A DNA stretch of 64,000 bases from Polynucleobacter sp. MWH-Jannik1A5 (GTDB lineage: Bacteria > Pseudomonadota > Gammaproteobacteria > Burkholderiales > Burkholderiaceae): positions 1,640,113-1,704,112 of the forward strand of contig NZ_JACVPQ010000001.1 of assembly GCF_018881795.1 (NCBI RefSeq). The letters are read 5' to 3'. A program made the translations under genes and the position numbers. Within the stretch, counting starts at the first letter, position 1. Each line of letters begins with the position of its first letter. The notes under the pieces are model-generated. The model was not told the origin of the DNA and did no database searches. It worked only from the letters and a program-made list of their open reading frames with translations. This document shows positions 17,967 to 27,344 of the stretch, one piece after another.

Positions 17967-20423
17967 ATGCAATTTTCTGAATCTTGGCTCCGTCAGTATG
18001 TAAACCCATCACTTGATAGTGATGCGCTTGGTCATGCAATTACTATGGCCGGTTTAGAGGTTGAAGAGCAGCATTCAGTGGCACCAGCATTTACCAAGAT
18101 TGTCGTTGCACAAATTCTCTCTGCAGAGCAGCATCCTGATGCAGACCGTTTGCGAGTTTGCAAAGTGGATGCAGGTACTGGCCAAGAATTGCAAATCGTT
18201 TGTGGCGCACCTAATGCGCGTGCTGGCATTAAGATCCCTTGCGCTCTGGTTGGTGCTGAATTACCTCCAGCAGAAGCGGGTGGCAAGCCTTTCCTGATTA
18301 AAGTAGGCAAGCTACGTGGTGTAGAAAGCCAAGGCATGCTGTGTTCTGGTCGTGAGCTCGGTTTGGGTGATGACCATGAAGGCATCTTAGAGTTGCCTAC
18401 GGATGCTCCAGTTGGTCAAGATATTCGCCAATACCTCAATCTCGATGATCAAATCTTCGTTATCAAATTAACGCCAAACAAAGCCGATTGCCTCTCATTG
18501 ATGGGGATGGCAAGAGAAGTTTCAGCAATCACTGGTGCTGCCCTCTGTGCTCCAAAGTGGACGCCGCCGGCAGTAACCATTCAAGATAAGCGCAAAGTTA
18601 CTGTCGAAAATAAAGAACTTTGCGGTCGCTTTGCAGGCCGTGTCATTCGTGGTGTGAATCCGCAAGCCAAAACACCTGATTGGATGATTCAGCGTCTGTG
18701 TAATGCCGGTCAAAGAAGTATTTCTGCTTTGGTAGATCTATCGAATTATGTGATGTTAGAGATGGGTCAGCCTACACACGTATTTGATATCGATAAATTG
18801 AATGGCGACATCACTGTGCGCTGGGCTAAATCAGGTGAGACACTCGAGCTTCTCAATGGCCAGACAGTGACTTTGCAGGGCCCAGATTCTGCTGGCAAGA
18901 TGCAAGATGCGGGCGTAGTTGCAGACCAATCTGGTCCAGTAGCGCTTGCAGGCATTATGGGTGGAAATCACTGCGCAGTAACAGATGACACCAAAAATAT
19001 CTATGTTGAAGCAGCTTATTGGCTGCCTGCAGCGATTCAGGGTCGTGCCCGTCGCTTCAATTTCAGTACAGATGCAGCCCATCGCTTTGAGCGTGGCGTA
19101 GATCCGCAAAATACGGTTAATTGCTTAGAGTATCTCAGCGCCTTAATTATTGAGGTTTGCGGTGGTCAAGCAGGTCCAGTGGATGATCAGGTTCTCAATG
19201 TTCCAGAGCGTAAGCCGGTCAAAATGCGTTTGGCTAGAGCGGAAAAAGTCATCGGCATTCCGCTGACAAGCGAAGTAGTGGCCGATGTATTTAAGCGTCT
19301 CGGTTTTGAATTCAAGCAAGAGGGTGATGCGTTTGTTGTTACTCCTCCAAGCTATCGTTTCGATATTGAGATCGAAGAAGATTTAATTGAAGAAGTTGCA
19401 CGTATGTACGGCTTCGAAAACATTCCCGATCAACCGCCAGTCGCCTCATTAAAGATGAGCGCTAAAGCGGAAGCGAAACGCGGTATTCATTTGCTACGTC
19501 AGCGTTTTGCATTGCAAGGGTATCAAGAGGCTGTGAACTTTGGTTTCACGGATCTTGAAAGCGAACAGCGTCTTGCAGGGGCTAAAGAGGAAGACCTAAT
19601 TAAGGTGCTCAATCCAATCGCCAATCAATATGGTGTGATGCGTAGCAATCTGTGGGGTGGCTTGCTTTCCAATCTGAAGTCTAATTTAAACCGCGGAGCA
19701 GGTCGTGTGCGCCTGTTTGAGACTGGCCGCGTATTTAAGCGTGACCCTAATGCGCAAGAAGAAGCCGGCAAAGTAGCAGGTTTTCATCAGCCGCAAAAAA
19801 TTGGCGGCTTAGCTTATGGTTCATTCGTACCCGAGCAGTGGGCCAATGCAACGCGTGCGGTAGATTTCTTCGATGTGAAGGGTGATCTTGAGCGCGTCTT
19901 AGATCCGCTGCATTTTGTAACAGAATCCGCGCAACATCCTGCACTGCATCCTGGCCGTTCAGCACAAGTGATTTTGAAGTCCGGAAAAAACAATATTGCC
20001 ATTGGTTGGATAGGTGAATTGCATCCAGGCTTGCAACAAGCCTATGAACTTCCGCAAGCACCAGTGTTATTTGAATTGGACTTAGAGCCAATTCGTGAAC
20101 TGGGATTGCCGGTTCCTGAAGAATTAAGTAAATTCCCTGCCGTGCAACGAGATTTAGCATTGGTAGTAAAACAAAGTGTTTCTGCGCAATCTTTGCTAGA
20201 TGTTATGGCTGCGAGTAAACAGAATTTTGTCCGCAATATTGAGCTCTTTGACGAGTTCAAGCCCAAGGCGGGTTCAAGCAGCATGGCAGACGATGAGAAA
20301 AGCTTAGCTTTCCGTGTCACCCTGTTAAATCCTAATGAAACATTACAAGACCCCCAAATTGACGCAGTAATGGCTGCTTTATTGGCTGCCGTTGAGAAAA
20401 AATGTGCGGCTCGTCTGCGCTAG
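17967..20423 (+). CDS. pheT: Phenylalanyl-tRNA synthetase beta subunit
   Basis: An 818-residue beta subunit with the standard domains: N-terminal tRNA-binding OB fold (FTKIVVAQILSAEQHPDADRLRVCKVD), B3/B4 editing domain, B5 and the degenerate class II fold in the middle, and a C-terminal ferredoxin-like anticodon domain (KFPAVQRDLALVV). It forms the structural and editing partner of PheS and hydrolyses Tyr-tRNA(Phe). Length agrees with the family (~800). The downstream spacer of 49 bp leads to ihfA. Confidence 0.96.
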   Translation: MQFSESWLRQYVNPSLDSDALGHAITMAGLEVEEQHSVAPAFTKIVVAQILSAEQHPDADRLRVCKVDAGTGQELQIVCGAPNARAGIKIPCALVGAELPPAEAGGKPFLIKVGKLRGVESQGMLCSGRELGLGDDHEGILELPTDAPVGQDIRQYLNLDDQIFVIKLTPNKADCLSLMGMAREVSAITGAALCAPKWTPPAVTIQDKRKVTVENKELCGRFAGRVIRGVNPQAKTPDWMIQRLCNAGQRSISALVDLSNYVMLEMGQPTHVFDIDKLNGDITVRWAKSGETLELLNGQTVTLQGPDSAGKMQDAGVVADQSGPVALAGIMGGNHCAVTDDTKNIYVEAAYWLPAAIQGRARRFNFSTDAAHRFERGVDPQNTVNCLEYLSALIIEVCGGQAGPVDDQVLNVPERKPVKMRLARAEKVIGIPLTSEVVADVFKRLGFEFKQEGDAFVVTPPSYRFDIEIEEDLIEEVARMYGFENIPDQPPVASLKMSAKAEAKRGIHLLRQRFALQGYQEAVNFGFTDLESEQRLAGAKEEDLIKVLNPIANQYGVMRSNLWGGLLSNLKSNLNRGAGRVRLFETGRVFKRDPNAQEEAGKVAGFHQPQKIGGLAYGSFVPEQWANATRAVDFFDVKGDLERVLDPLHFVTESAQHPALHPGRSAQVILKSGKNNIAIGWIGELHPGLQQAYELPQAPVLFELDLEPIRELGLPVPEELSKFPAVQRDLALVVKQSVSAQSLLDVMAASKQNFVRNIELFDEFKPKAGSSSMADDEKSLAFRVTLLNPNETLQDPQIDAVMAALLAAVEKKCAARLR

Positions 20424-20472
20424 GTTTAGTATTAGATATAAATCGAATAATTAGTTACCAAAGAGACATGCA

Positions 20473-20796
20473 ATGACCGAATTGATTTCTAACGATACCG
20501 TTACTAAAAATGAGCTATCAGAGGCTCTCTTTGATCAGGTTGGATTGAATAAGCGTGAAGCGAAAGACATGATTGATGCTTTCTTTGATCGCATTGGCCA
20601 ATCTCTTGAGACCGGCGTAGAAGTAAAGATTTCTGGTTTTGGTAATTTCCAGTTGCGCAATAAATCGGCTCGTCCTGGCCGAAATCCAAAGACAGGTCAA
20701 ATGATTCCGATTGCTGCTAGACGTGTAGTTACTTTTCACGCTAGTCAAAAGCTTAAAGATGTAGTGGAGTCACATGCTCGAGAAAACCGAGTTTGA
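20473..20796 (+). CDS. ihfA: Integration host factor alpha subunit
   Basis: A 107-residue HU/IHF family DNA-bending protein. The beta-arm signature [21 protein letters not shown] is intact, including the Pro that intercalates into DNA. The start of the fold is [22 protein letters not shown]. Position between pheT and the MerR-type gene, as in many proteobacteria, supports the alpha rather than beta subunit. About ten N-terminal residues precede the usual start. Its end overlaps the next gene by 23 bp. IHF is also a usual cofactor of tyrosine recombinases such as the one inferred at the right end of the window. Confidence 0.94.
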   Translation: MTELISNDTVTKNELSEALFDQVGLNKREAKDMIDAFFDRIGQSLETGVEVKISGFGNFQLRNKSARPGRNPKTGQMIPIAARRVVTFHASQKLKDVVESHARENRV

Positions 20797-21124
20797 TGCC
20801 AGCTCAGCGCTGCTGAGCTCTCAACTTCCCCCGATACCAGCTAAGCGTTATTTCACTATTGGTGAAGTGGCAGATCTTTGTGGTGTTCGTTCTCACGTAT
20901 TACGCTATTGGGAGCAAGAGTTTTCCCAATTAAGCCCGCAAAAACGACGTGGTAACCGTCGCTATTACCAGCACCATGAGGTAGTCCTCATCAGAAAAAT
21001 TCGCTCACTTTTATACGAAGAGGGCTTTACGATTAGTGGTGCACGTAATCGCCTTGAAGAAGCTCGCGGCGACCTCCGTCTGCGTGAAGAATTGCAAGCT
21101 GTTCTGCAGATTCTCTCTAAATAG
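20774..21124 (+). CDS. MerR family transcriptional regulator
   Basis: A 116-residue protein. After about 24 polar residues it has the MerR winged-helix domain, [25 protein letters not shown], then the wing segment [20 protein letters not shown] and a short dimerisation helix. The C-terminal effector domain is missing, as is usual for this conserved small regulator found next to ihfA. The ATG at 20774 lies inside ihfA (23-bp overlap), implying translational coupling. Target genes are unknown. Confidence 0.9.
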   Translation: MLEKTEFDASSALLSSQLPPIPAKRYFTIGEVADLCGVRSHVLRYWEQEFSQLSPQKRRGNRRYYQHHEVVLIRKIRSLLYEEGFTISGARNRLEEARGDLRLREELQAVLQILSK

Positions 21125-21149
21125 TTACTGATACAATTTTGTCTTTCGT

Positions 21150-21226
<77 letters not shown>

Positions 21227-21260
21227 TACAATTTCTTCTCATCATTTCAAAATCGATTCC

Positions 21261-21668
21261 ATGACAAGCACTGATAAATCTATTGAGTATTTTGGCCTCA
21301 AGATTCCTTTTTTGGCTCATTTAGGTGTAGTCCCAGAGTATGCGAAAGATGGCAAATCACGGATTAGCCTGGAAATTAGACCTGAGTATGAGAATAGCTT
21401 TGGTATCGCTCATGGCGGCGTGATCATGACTTTGCTTGATTTTGCGATGGGTGCTGCAGCCAGAAGTACGACCGACGTGCCTTTGGGTGCCATGACCATT
21501 GATATGGCCGTTAGCTTCTTACGTCCCAGCGTTGGCAAAATCGCCGTTGAGGGCACTATATTGAAACCAGGTAAAACCATTAATTACTGTGAAGCGATTG
21601 TCTTAAATGAGGCTGGGGAGATTACGGCCAAATCCAGCGGTACTTTCATGTTGAGAAAATCAAGCTGA
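21261..21668 (+). CDS. PaaI-type hotdog-fold thioesterase
   Basis: A 135-residue 4HBT/PaaI-family acyl-CoA thioesterase. The signature is NSFGIAHGGVIMTLLDFAMGAAA (about residues 46-68), with HGG in the oxyanion region and Asp as candidate catalytic residue; the second half has the AMTIDMAVSFLRPS strand. It should act as a cytoplasmic tetramer or dimer. The substrate is not predictable from sequence. The gene is single; a long A+T-rich tract follows. Confidence 0.87.
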   Translation: MTSTDKSIEYFGLKIPFLAHLGVVPEYAKDGKSRISLEIRPEYENSFGIAHGGVIMTLLDFAMGAAARSTTDVPLGAMTIDMAVSFLRPSVGKIAVEGTILKPGKTINYCEAIVLNEAGEITAKSSGTFMLRKSS

Positions 21669-21857
21669 ACTTAATTATCTATAGTATTTATAAAGATTAT
21701 GTCTTTTATTTAATTTAATAGATATAGCACTGATAAATATAGGTTAATAATCCCAATAATATATATTGCTAGATAAATTAATTTATATATAATTACTCTC
21801 TAATACGGTTTATATCTACCGTATAAAACAACATATTATTTGGAGAGTAAAAAGAAT
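21669..21857 (+). promoter_or_regulatory. A+T-rich promoter region of the H-NS-like gene
   Basis: This 189-bp spacer is strikingly rich in A and T, unlike its neighbours, with repeated TATATA/TTAAT runs. Near its end ATACGGT (21803-21809) and ACCGTAT (21818-21824) form a perfect 7-bp inverted repeat with an 8-base spacer. GGAGAG at 21842-21847 is the Shine-Dalgarno of the next gene. Such composition is the preferred target of H-NS proteins, so autoregulation is a reasonable inference. Confidence 0.6.
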
Positions 21858-22142
21858 ATGCCTTCTTATAAAGAGCTTTTAGCCCAACGCGAACAGTTGG
21901 ATAAACAGATTAAAGAAGCAATTGCCCTAGAAAAGGCAGATGGTATTGCCAAAGCCAAGCTCATTATTGAGCAATATGGATTGAGCGCCTCAGACCTATT
22001 TAGCCGTAAAGCGGGCGCTAAGAGTGCTGGTGGCAAGGTTGCCCCTAAATACCGTAACCCGTCCACAGGCGAAACTTGGACCGGTCGCGGCAAAGCTCCT
22101 AAATGGATCGAGGGCAGGGATCGTAGTAGCTATTTAATCTAA
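21858..22142 (+). CDS. H-NS family nucleoid-associated protein
   Basis: A 94-residue H-NS-like protein. The N-terminal helix (about 5-35, MPSYKELLAQREQLDKQIKE) is a short coiled-coil oligomerisation region. The C-terminal DNA-binding domain has KYRNPSTGETWTGRGKAPKWI, the Gly-Arg-Gly hook that reads the A+T minor groove. ATG 21858 is chosen over a TTG 18 bp upstream because GGAGAG lies 10 bases before it. It resembles the short Bordetella/Burkholderia H-NS type. It ends in a strong terminator. Confidence 0.93.
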   Translation: MPSYKELLAQREQLDKQIKEAIALEKADGIAKAKLIIEQYGLSASDLFSRKAGAKSAGGKVAPKYRNPSTGETWTGRGKAPKWIEGRDRSSYLI

Positions 22143-22166
22143 GTTACTGTATTAATTGAGTTTTAG

Positions 22167-22195
22167 GATAAAGGCCGCTAATAGCGGCCTTTATC
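22167..22195. terminator. Terminator after the H-NS-like gene
   Basis: GATAAAGGCCGC (22167-22178) and GCGGCCTTTATC (22184-22195) form a perfect 12-bp stem with a TAATA loop, between convergent genes. It can serve both strands. Confidence 0.85.
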
Positions 22196-22218
22196 ATTTC
22201 CTTTGTATCTAATGCGCG

Positions 22219-22917
22219 CTATGCGCACTTTCTAGTGAGGGCCTCAACAAAGAGGGGCTCAAGTAGCTCATGTCTACTTCCATGTGCCCAGCTGCCTTCT
22301 ATCTCAGGATTGGTGGCTGGGTAGCCAATAATGAGGGGATTCATGTCAATTAAGCCATTTTCCAGCTCCTTTTTGATGCTTTCGCTTAATGGGGGCTTGC
22401 CCCCGGAATTCTCATCAACCAGAGTGACTACCCCTGGATGAAGTTTGATAAAACCTTCATCTACTAGAATAGGTATACGCTGTGTGTCCTTGTTTTTACT
22501 CAAATAATGGATCAAATGTACTTGCTCTACCGGCGGAATGAGGGCATCTAAAAAGATTAAATCGGGGGCTATTGAAACAGCCTTCATCAGGCCCTCTAGG
22601 CTATCGACTGCCATCTCCATGTCCACTTTGAGCTGCCAATCGGCAATGGCATCTATTAATTCTTGCCCATTTTCAGATCTTCTAAAGATTCCCATGGCAA
22701 TGCAGTTCTGAGTGGTCTTTTGCCGCATAGCTCTCTTTCTTCGCTGTAGCTGCTGATCTAGAGAGCTTGCTAATATGCGTCGATGGCCGCCACGAGTTTT
22801 CCAGGCGATTAACTCACCTAATTCAACCATTTTTTGAACGGTACCCAAGGAAACTTGCAAAATCTTGGCGCTTTGACGGGTGCTGAGGTATTCAGTTTCT
22901 GGGGTCATTGATTTCAT
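22219..22917 (-). CDS. Excisionase-type HTH fused to degenerate receiver domain
   Basis: A 232-residue regulator. Residues 11-48 are a MerR/excisionase-like helix-turn-helix: LSTRQSAKILQVSLGTVQKM followed by WKTRGGHRRI. A basic linker (58-68) leads to a domain resembling a response-regulator receiver (about 70-170). PDLIFLD places Asp124 at the phosphorylation position, but the N-terminal acidic pair and the conserved Lys are not evident, so the receiver is probably degenerate or non-phosphorylated. About 60 residues beyond are unrecognised. AAGGGA lies just before the ATG at 22917. It is divergent from sucA. It is likely a transcription factor with unknown targets. Confidence 0.75.
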   Translation of the reverse strand: MKSMTPETEYLSTRQSAKILQVSLGTVQKMVELGELIAWKTRGGHRRILASSLDQQLQRRKRAMRQKTTQNCIAMGIFRRSENGQELIDAIADWQLKVDMEMAVDSLEGLMKAVSIAPDLIFLDALIPPVEQVHLIHYLSKNKDTQRIPILVDEGFIKLHPGVVTLVDENSGGKPPLSESIKKELENGLIDMNPLIIGYPATNPEIEGSWAHGSRHELLEPLFVEALTRKCA

Positions 22918-23216
22918 ATTTCCCTTAATTTCATTTATTTGTTTGAAGATTTAGAGAATAAAAATCAAAATCATTTGAATCTGTCGGCAAATCTTTAAAG
23001 CAAGGTAGGAAACTTCTTATTAATTGCTCAAAATAGGGGGATACCCCCAAAACCCCTTAAATCAGGGAAAGCCCTTTATGTATCAATGGTCATTCGTGTT
23101 AAATTACTGTCGTAGTACCGGTATTTGCACAGATCAATTCGTGAAGCGGTATAGCCGTAGAGCGGATGGTTTTAACCACAGTTTTTAATCGGGAAACCCG
23201 ATGAAAGGTGAGCATC
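22918..23216. promoter_or_regulatory. Divergent regulatory region between the HTH-receiver gene and sucA
   Basis: A 299-bp spacer without a convincing ORF. It holds GGGGG-ATA-CCCCC (23036-23048), TGGTT-TT-AACCA (23067-23078 by pattern, near 23167-23178 in the leader), and ATCGGG-AAA-CCCGAT (23188-23202) ending one base before the sucA Shine-Dalgarno GAAAGG. A hairpin this close to the ribosome site could modulate translation. No promoter hexamers are strong enough to call. Confidence 0.45.
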
Positions 23217-26072
23217 ATGATGCAGGATCAAAGAGATAATTCCTATCTCTTCGGCGGAAACGCCCCCTACGTAGAGGAACTCTACGAATCTTACTTGCAC
23301 GATCCAGCTTCCGTAGCTGATCATTGGCGAGATTATTTCGATAACGTGAAACAGGTTCCAGCAGTTGATGGTTCATCTCGAACTGATATTGCACACGGAC
23401 CGATTGTTGCTTCATTTGCTGAGCGCGCTAAGCAAGGTCCAATCAGAACGATTTCTGATTCGGCTGACTCAGAGATGGGCCGCAAACGCGTTGCTGTTCA
23501 GCAGTTAATTGCCGCGTATCGTAACGTCGGCAATCGCTGGGCAAACTTAGATCCATTGAAGCGGACAGAGCGCCAGGATATTCCTGAGTTAGATCCCGCT
23601 TTCTATGGCTTTACTGATGGCGATATGGATATCGTCTTCAATACAAGTAATACATTCTTCGGCAAGAACGAAATGTCTCTGCGCGATTTGCTCCAGGCAT
23701 TGCGCGAAACCTATTGCGGCACGATTGGTGTCGAGTTCATGTTTATTGCCGATCAAAAAATTAAGAAGTGGTGGCAAGAGAAGTTGGAGTCCATTCGCTC
23801 AACCCCACAATTTAATGTGGATGAAAAGCGTCAGATCTTGGATCGTGTGACTGCTGCTGAAGGCCTTGAGCGTTACCTCCAGGCAAAGTATGTAGGTCAA
23901 AAGCGCTTCTCCCTTGAGGGTGGTGAGAGCTTTATTGCCTGTATGGACGAGTTGATTCGTGATGCGGGTAATAAGGGTGTTCAAGAGATCGTAATTGGTA
24001 TGGCCCACCGTGGTCGTCTCAACGTATTGGTAAACACCTTGGGCAAAATGCCTAAAGACTTGTTTGCTGAGTTTGAGCACAAAGGTCCTGAAACATTGCC
24101 TGCGGGTGACGTGAAGTATCACCAAGGTTTCTCAAGCGATATTTCGACTCCTGGCGGCCCGGTTCATTTGTCGTTGGCATTTAACCCATCCCATTTAGAG
24201 ATCGTTAACCCAGTAGTTGAAGGTTCTGCACGTGCTCGTATGGAGCGTCGCGGTGATATGTTGGGTGATCAAGTGATGCCAATCTTGGTTCATGGTGACG
24301 CTGCGATTGCTGGTCAGGGTGTGATGCAAGAAACTTTAGCGATGTCTGAGGTTCGTGGTTACTCAACCGGTGGCACAGTGCACATCGTGATTAATAACCA
24401 AATTGGTTTCACAACTTCTGACCCGCGTGACTTGCGTTCTAGCTTGTATTGCACGGACATCATGAAGATTGTTGATGCCCCTGTATTGCACGTGAACGGC
24501 GATGATCCTGAAGCGGTGGTCTTGGCAACCAAGTTGGCTGTTGAGTTCCGCATGAAGTTCCATAAAGACGTAGCGATCGATATCATCTGCTTCCGTAAGC
24601 TTGGCCATAACGAGCAAGATACGCCTGCAATGACTCAGCCGTTAATGTACAAAATCATTGCTGCACACCCTGGTACCCGCAAGCTCTATGCTGACAAGTT
24701 AGAAACTCAAGGTGTATTGCCGGCCGGTACTGGTGACCTGATGGTTAAAGAGTATCGCGCTGCAATGGATGAAGGTAAGCAAACGTCTGATCCAGTATTG
24801 AGTAATTTCAAAGGCAAGTTTGCCGTGGATTGGTCCCCATTCTTAAATAAGAAGTGGACTGATGAAGCTGATACTGCAATTCCATTGACAGAGTGGAAGC
24901 GATTGGCTGAAAAGATCTCCACTATTCCAGAAGGCTTTAAAGCGCATCCATTAGTTGCGAAGGTTTATAACGACCGCGCTGCAATGGGACGTGGCGAGGC
25001 AAATGTTGACTGGGGTATGGGTGAGCACATGGCTTTCGCATCCTTAGTTGCAAGTGGCTATCCAGTTCGTTTATCTGGTGAAGATAGTGGACGCGGTACC
25101 TTTACCCACCGTCACGCGGTATTGCATGAGCAAAACCGTGAGAAGTGGGATACCGGCACCTATATCGCACTCCAGCACGTTACTAAAGATCAAGCTCCGT
25201 TTGTGGTGATTGACTCCATTCTTTCCGAAGAAGCAGTGCTTGGATTTGAATACGGTTACGCAGCAGCAGAGCCAAACACTTTAACTATTTGGGAAGCCCA
25301 GTTCGGTGACTTCGCAAACGGTGCTCAAGTGGTTATCGACCAGTTCATCGCCTCTGGCGAAGTGAAGTGGGGTCGTGCTAACGGCTTGGTAATGATGTTG
25401 CCGCATGGTTATGAAGGTCAAGGACCTGAGCATTCCTCAGCACGTCTTGAGCGTTTCATGCAGTTGTGCGCCGATACCAATATGCAAGTCATTCAGCCGA
25501 CTACTGCAGCGCAAATCTTCCATGTATTACGTCGTCAAATGATTCGTCAGTTCCGCAAGCCGCTGATCTTGATGACTCCAAAATCATTGCTGCGTAATAA
25601 AGAAGCTGCATCACCTTTATCTGAATTTACAAAAGGTGGCTTCCAAACTGTAATTGGTGAACGCGATGAATCTATCGACGCTAAGCAGGTTACCCGCTTG
25701 GTAATGTGTTCTGGCAAGGTCTATTACGACTTGGTGAAGCAACGCGCCGAGAAGAAGATTGGTGATGTTGCCATTATTCGCTTGGAGCAGCTGTATCCAT
25801 TCCCGCACAAAGCATTGACTGCTGAATTGAAGAAGTATCCAAAGCTAGAAGAGGTTGTATGGTGTCAGGACGAGCCACAAAACCAAGGTGCTTGGTTCTT
25901 TGTGCAACACAATATCTTGGAAAACATGTCTGATGGCATGAAGTTGGGCTATGCGGGCCGTCCTGCATCAGCGTCACCAGCTTGTGGTTATGCACATCTC
26001 CACCAAGAACAGCAGAAGTCTTTACTGAATGCGGCATTTGCCAAACTCAAAGGTTACGTGATTACGAAATAA
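23217..26072 (+). CDS. sucA: 2-oxoglutarate dehydrogenase E1 component
   Basis: A 951-residue thiamine-diphosphate enzyme that decarboxylates 2-oxoglutarate and transfers succinyl to the E2 lipoyl group. The N-terminal E2-contact segment is NSYLFGGNAPYVEELYESYL. The ThDP region has IGMAHRGRLNVL, and GDAAIAGQGVMQET with the cofactor/metal site at the following NNQIGFTT. The C-terminal transketolase-like part has EDSGRGTFTHRHAV and HGYEGQGPEHSSARLERF. Start at ATG 23217 (or 23220) is favoured over GTG 23208 because GAAAGG sits 8 bases upstream. It heads sucA-sucB-lpdA. Confidence 0.96.
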   Translation: MMQDQRDNSYLFGGNAPYVEELYESYLHDPASVADHWRDYFDNVKQVPAVDGSSRTDIAHGPIVASFAERAKQGPIRTISDSADSEMGRKRVAVQQLIAAYRNVGNRWANLDPLKRTERQDIPELDPAFYGFTDGDMDIVFNTSNTFFGKNEMSLRDLLQALRETYCGTIGVEFMFIADQKIKKWWQEKLESIRSTPQFNVDEKRQILDRVTAAEGLERYLQAKYVGQKRFSLEGGESFIACMDELIRDAGNKGVQEIVIGMAHRGRLNVLVNTLGKMPKDLFAEFEHKGPETLPAGDVKYHQGFSSDISTPGGPVHLSLAFNPSHLEIVNPVVEGSARARMERRGDMLGDQVMPILVHGDAAIAGQGVMQETLAMSEVRGYSTGGTVHIVINNQIGFTTSDPRDLRSSLYCTDIMKIVDAPVLHVNGDDPEAVVLATKLAVEFRMKFHKDVAIDIICFRKLGHNEQDTPAMTQPLMYKIIAAHPGTRKLYADKLETQGVLPAGTGDLMVKEYRAAMDEGKQTSDPVLSNFKGKFAVDWSPFLNKKWTDEADTAIPLTEWKRLAEKISTIPEGFKAHPLVAKVYNDRAAMGRGEANVDWGMGEHMAFASLVASGYPVRLSGEDSGRGTFTHRHAVLHEQNREKWDTGTYIALQHVTKDQAPFVVIDSILSEEAVLGFEYGYAAAEPNTLTIWEAQFGDFANGAQVVIDQFIASGEVKWGRANGLVMMLPHGYEGQGPEHSSARLERFMQLCADTNMQVIQPTTAAQIFHVLRRQMIRQFRKPLILMTPKSLLRNKEAASPLSEFTKGGFQTVIGERDESIDAKQVTRLVMCSGKVYYDLVKQRAEKKIGDVAIIRLEQLYPFPHKALTAELKKYPKLEEVVWCQDEPQNQGAWFFVQHNILENMSDGMKLGYAGRPASASPACGYAHLHQEQQKSLLNAAFAKLKGYVITK

Positions 26073-26120
26073 TCGTATTCATAACTCAACATACACACAT
26101 ATATATAAACAGGATTAATC

Positions 26121-27332
26121 ATGGCTATTTTCGAAGTTAAAGTTCCCCAACTCTCAGAGTCAGTTGCTGAAGCAACTTTGTTGCAATGGAAAAAGAAGGT
26201 TGGCGACGCTGTTGGTCAAGATGAGATCTTGATCGAAATCGAAACAGATAAAGTGGTTCTCGAAGTACCAGCTCCATCAGCTGGCGTGCTCACGGAGATC
26301 GTTGTTGCTGACGGCGGCACCGTTGTTGCTGAGCAGTTGATTGCGAAGATCGACAGCACTGCTGTTGCAGCTGCAGCTCCTGCTGCTGCCGCACCTGCAC
26401 CAGCTGCTGCTCCTGCAGCCGCAGCACCGGCTAAAGCAGCCGCTCCTGCAGCTAAAGCTGGCGCAGCCGCAGCTCCTTCAGCTGCAAAAATTCTTGCTGA
26501 GAAGGGTGTCGAGGCTGGTCAAGTTGCCGGTTCTGGGCGAGATGGTCGTATCACTAAAGGTGATGCATTGAATGCTTCTGCAGGTGGCGCTAAGTCTGCT
26601 GCATTGCCAAGCGCACCAATTCCAATGGGCGATCGTCCAGAAGAGCGCGTTCCAATGAGCCGCTTGCGCGCTCGTATTGCTGAGCGTTTGCTCGAGTCTC
26701 AAGCAAACAACGCCATCTTGACTACATTCAATGAAGTCAACATGGGTCCAGTGATTGCTTTGCGTAATAAGTACAAAGACCAGTTTGAGAAAACCCATGG
26801 CGTGAAGTTAGGCTTCATGTCTTTCTTCGTAAAAGCAGCGACACACGCTTTGAAGAAATTCCCACTCTTGAATGCTTCTGTTGACGGTAATGACATCGTT
26901 TACCACGGTTACTTTGATATCGGTATCGCTGTGAGCTCACCACGTGGCTTGGTAGTTCCAATTTTGCGTGACGTTGACCAAATGAATTTGGCTGATATAG
27001 AGAAGAAGATTGCTGAGTTTGGTACTAAAGCTCGTGAAGGTAAGTTGTCTATTGAAGAGTTGACTGGCGGTACATTCTCCATCTCTAACGGTGGCGTATT
27101 CGGCTCCATGCTTTCTACTCCGATCATCAACCCACCTCAATCCGCTATTTTGGGTATCCATGCTACTAAAGACCGTGCTGTTGTTGAAAACGGTCAAGTA
27201 GTTGTTCGCCCAATTAACTACCTTGCTTTGTCATACGATCACCGCATCATTGACGGCCGTGAGGCTGTGCTTGGTTTGGTTGCTATGAAGGATGCGTTGG
27301 AAGATCCTTCACGTCTTCTCCTTGATTTGTAA
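26121..27332 (+). CDS. sucB: Dihydrolipoyl succinyltransferase (E2) of 2-oxoglutarate dehydrogenase
   Basis: A 403-residue E2. One N-terminal lipoyl domain (about 1-77) carries the lipoylated Lys in [15 protein letters not shown] long Ala/Pro swinging linker (about 80-122) follows, then a peripheral-subunit-binding domain ([25 protein letters not shown]). The catalytic domain has the His-Asp site in [14 protein letters not shown]. It forms the core of the complex, binding E1 (SucA) and E3 (Lpd). The Ala-rich linker gives a repetitive GCT/GCA DNA tract, not a separate repeat element. Confidence 0.96.
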   Translation: MAIFEVKVPQLSESVAEATLLQWKKKVGDAVGQDEILIEIETDKVVLEVPAPSAGVLTEIVVADGGTVVAEQLIAKIDSTAVAAAAPAAAAPAPAAAPAAAAPAKAAAPAAKAGAAAAPSAAKILAEKGVEAGQVAGSGRDGRITKGDALNASAGGAKSAALPSAPIPMGDRPEERVPMSRLRARIAERLLESQANNAILTTFNEVNMGPVIALRNKYKDQFEKTHGVKLGFMSFFVKAATHALKKFPLLNASVDGNDIVYHGYFDIGIAVSSPRGLVVPILRDVDQMNLADIEKKIAEFGTKAREGKLSIEELTGGTFSISNGGVFGSMLSTPIINPPQSAILGIHATKDRAVVENGQVVVRPINYLALSYDHRIIDGREAVLGLVAMKDALEDPSRLLLDL

Positions 27333-27344
27333 GAAGGGAAGATC

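Noticed and set aside
23036..23048. GGGGG-ATA-CCCCC as a terminator or G-quadruplex
   Set aside because: Only a 5-bp stem without T-run, and a single G-tract; kept only as a note in the regulatory region.
26340..26490. Repetitive GCT/GCA tract as a tandem repeat element
   Set aside because: It encodes the Ala/Pro linker of the E2 subunit; the same explanation covers the Ala-rich lipoprotein at 34706-34888.
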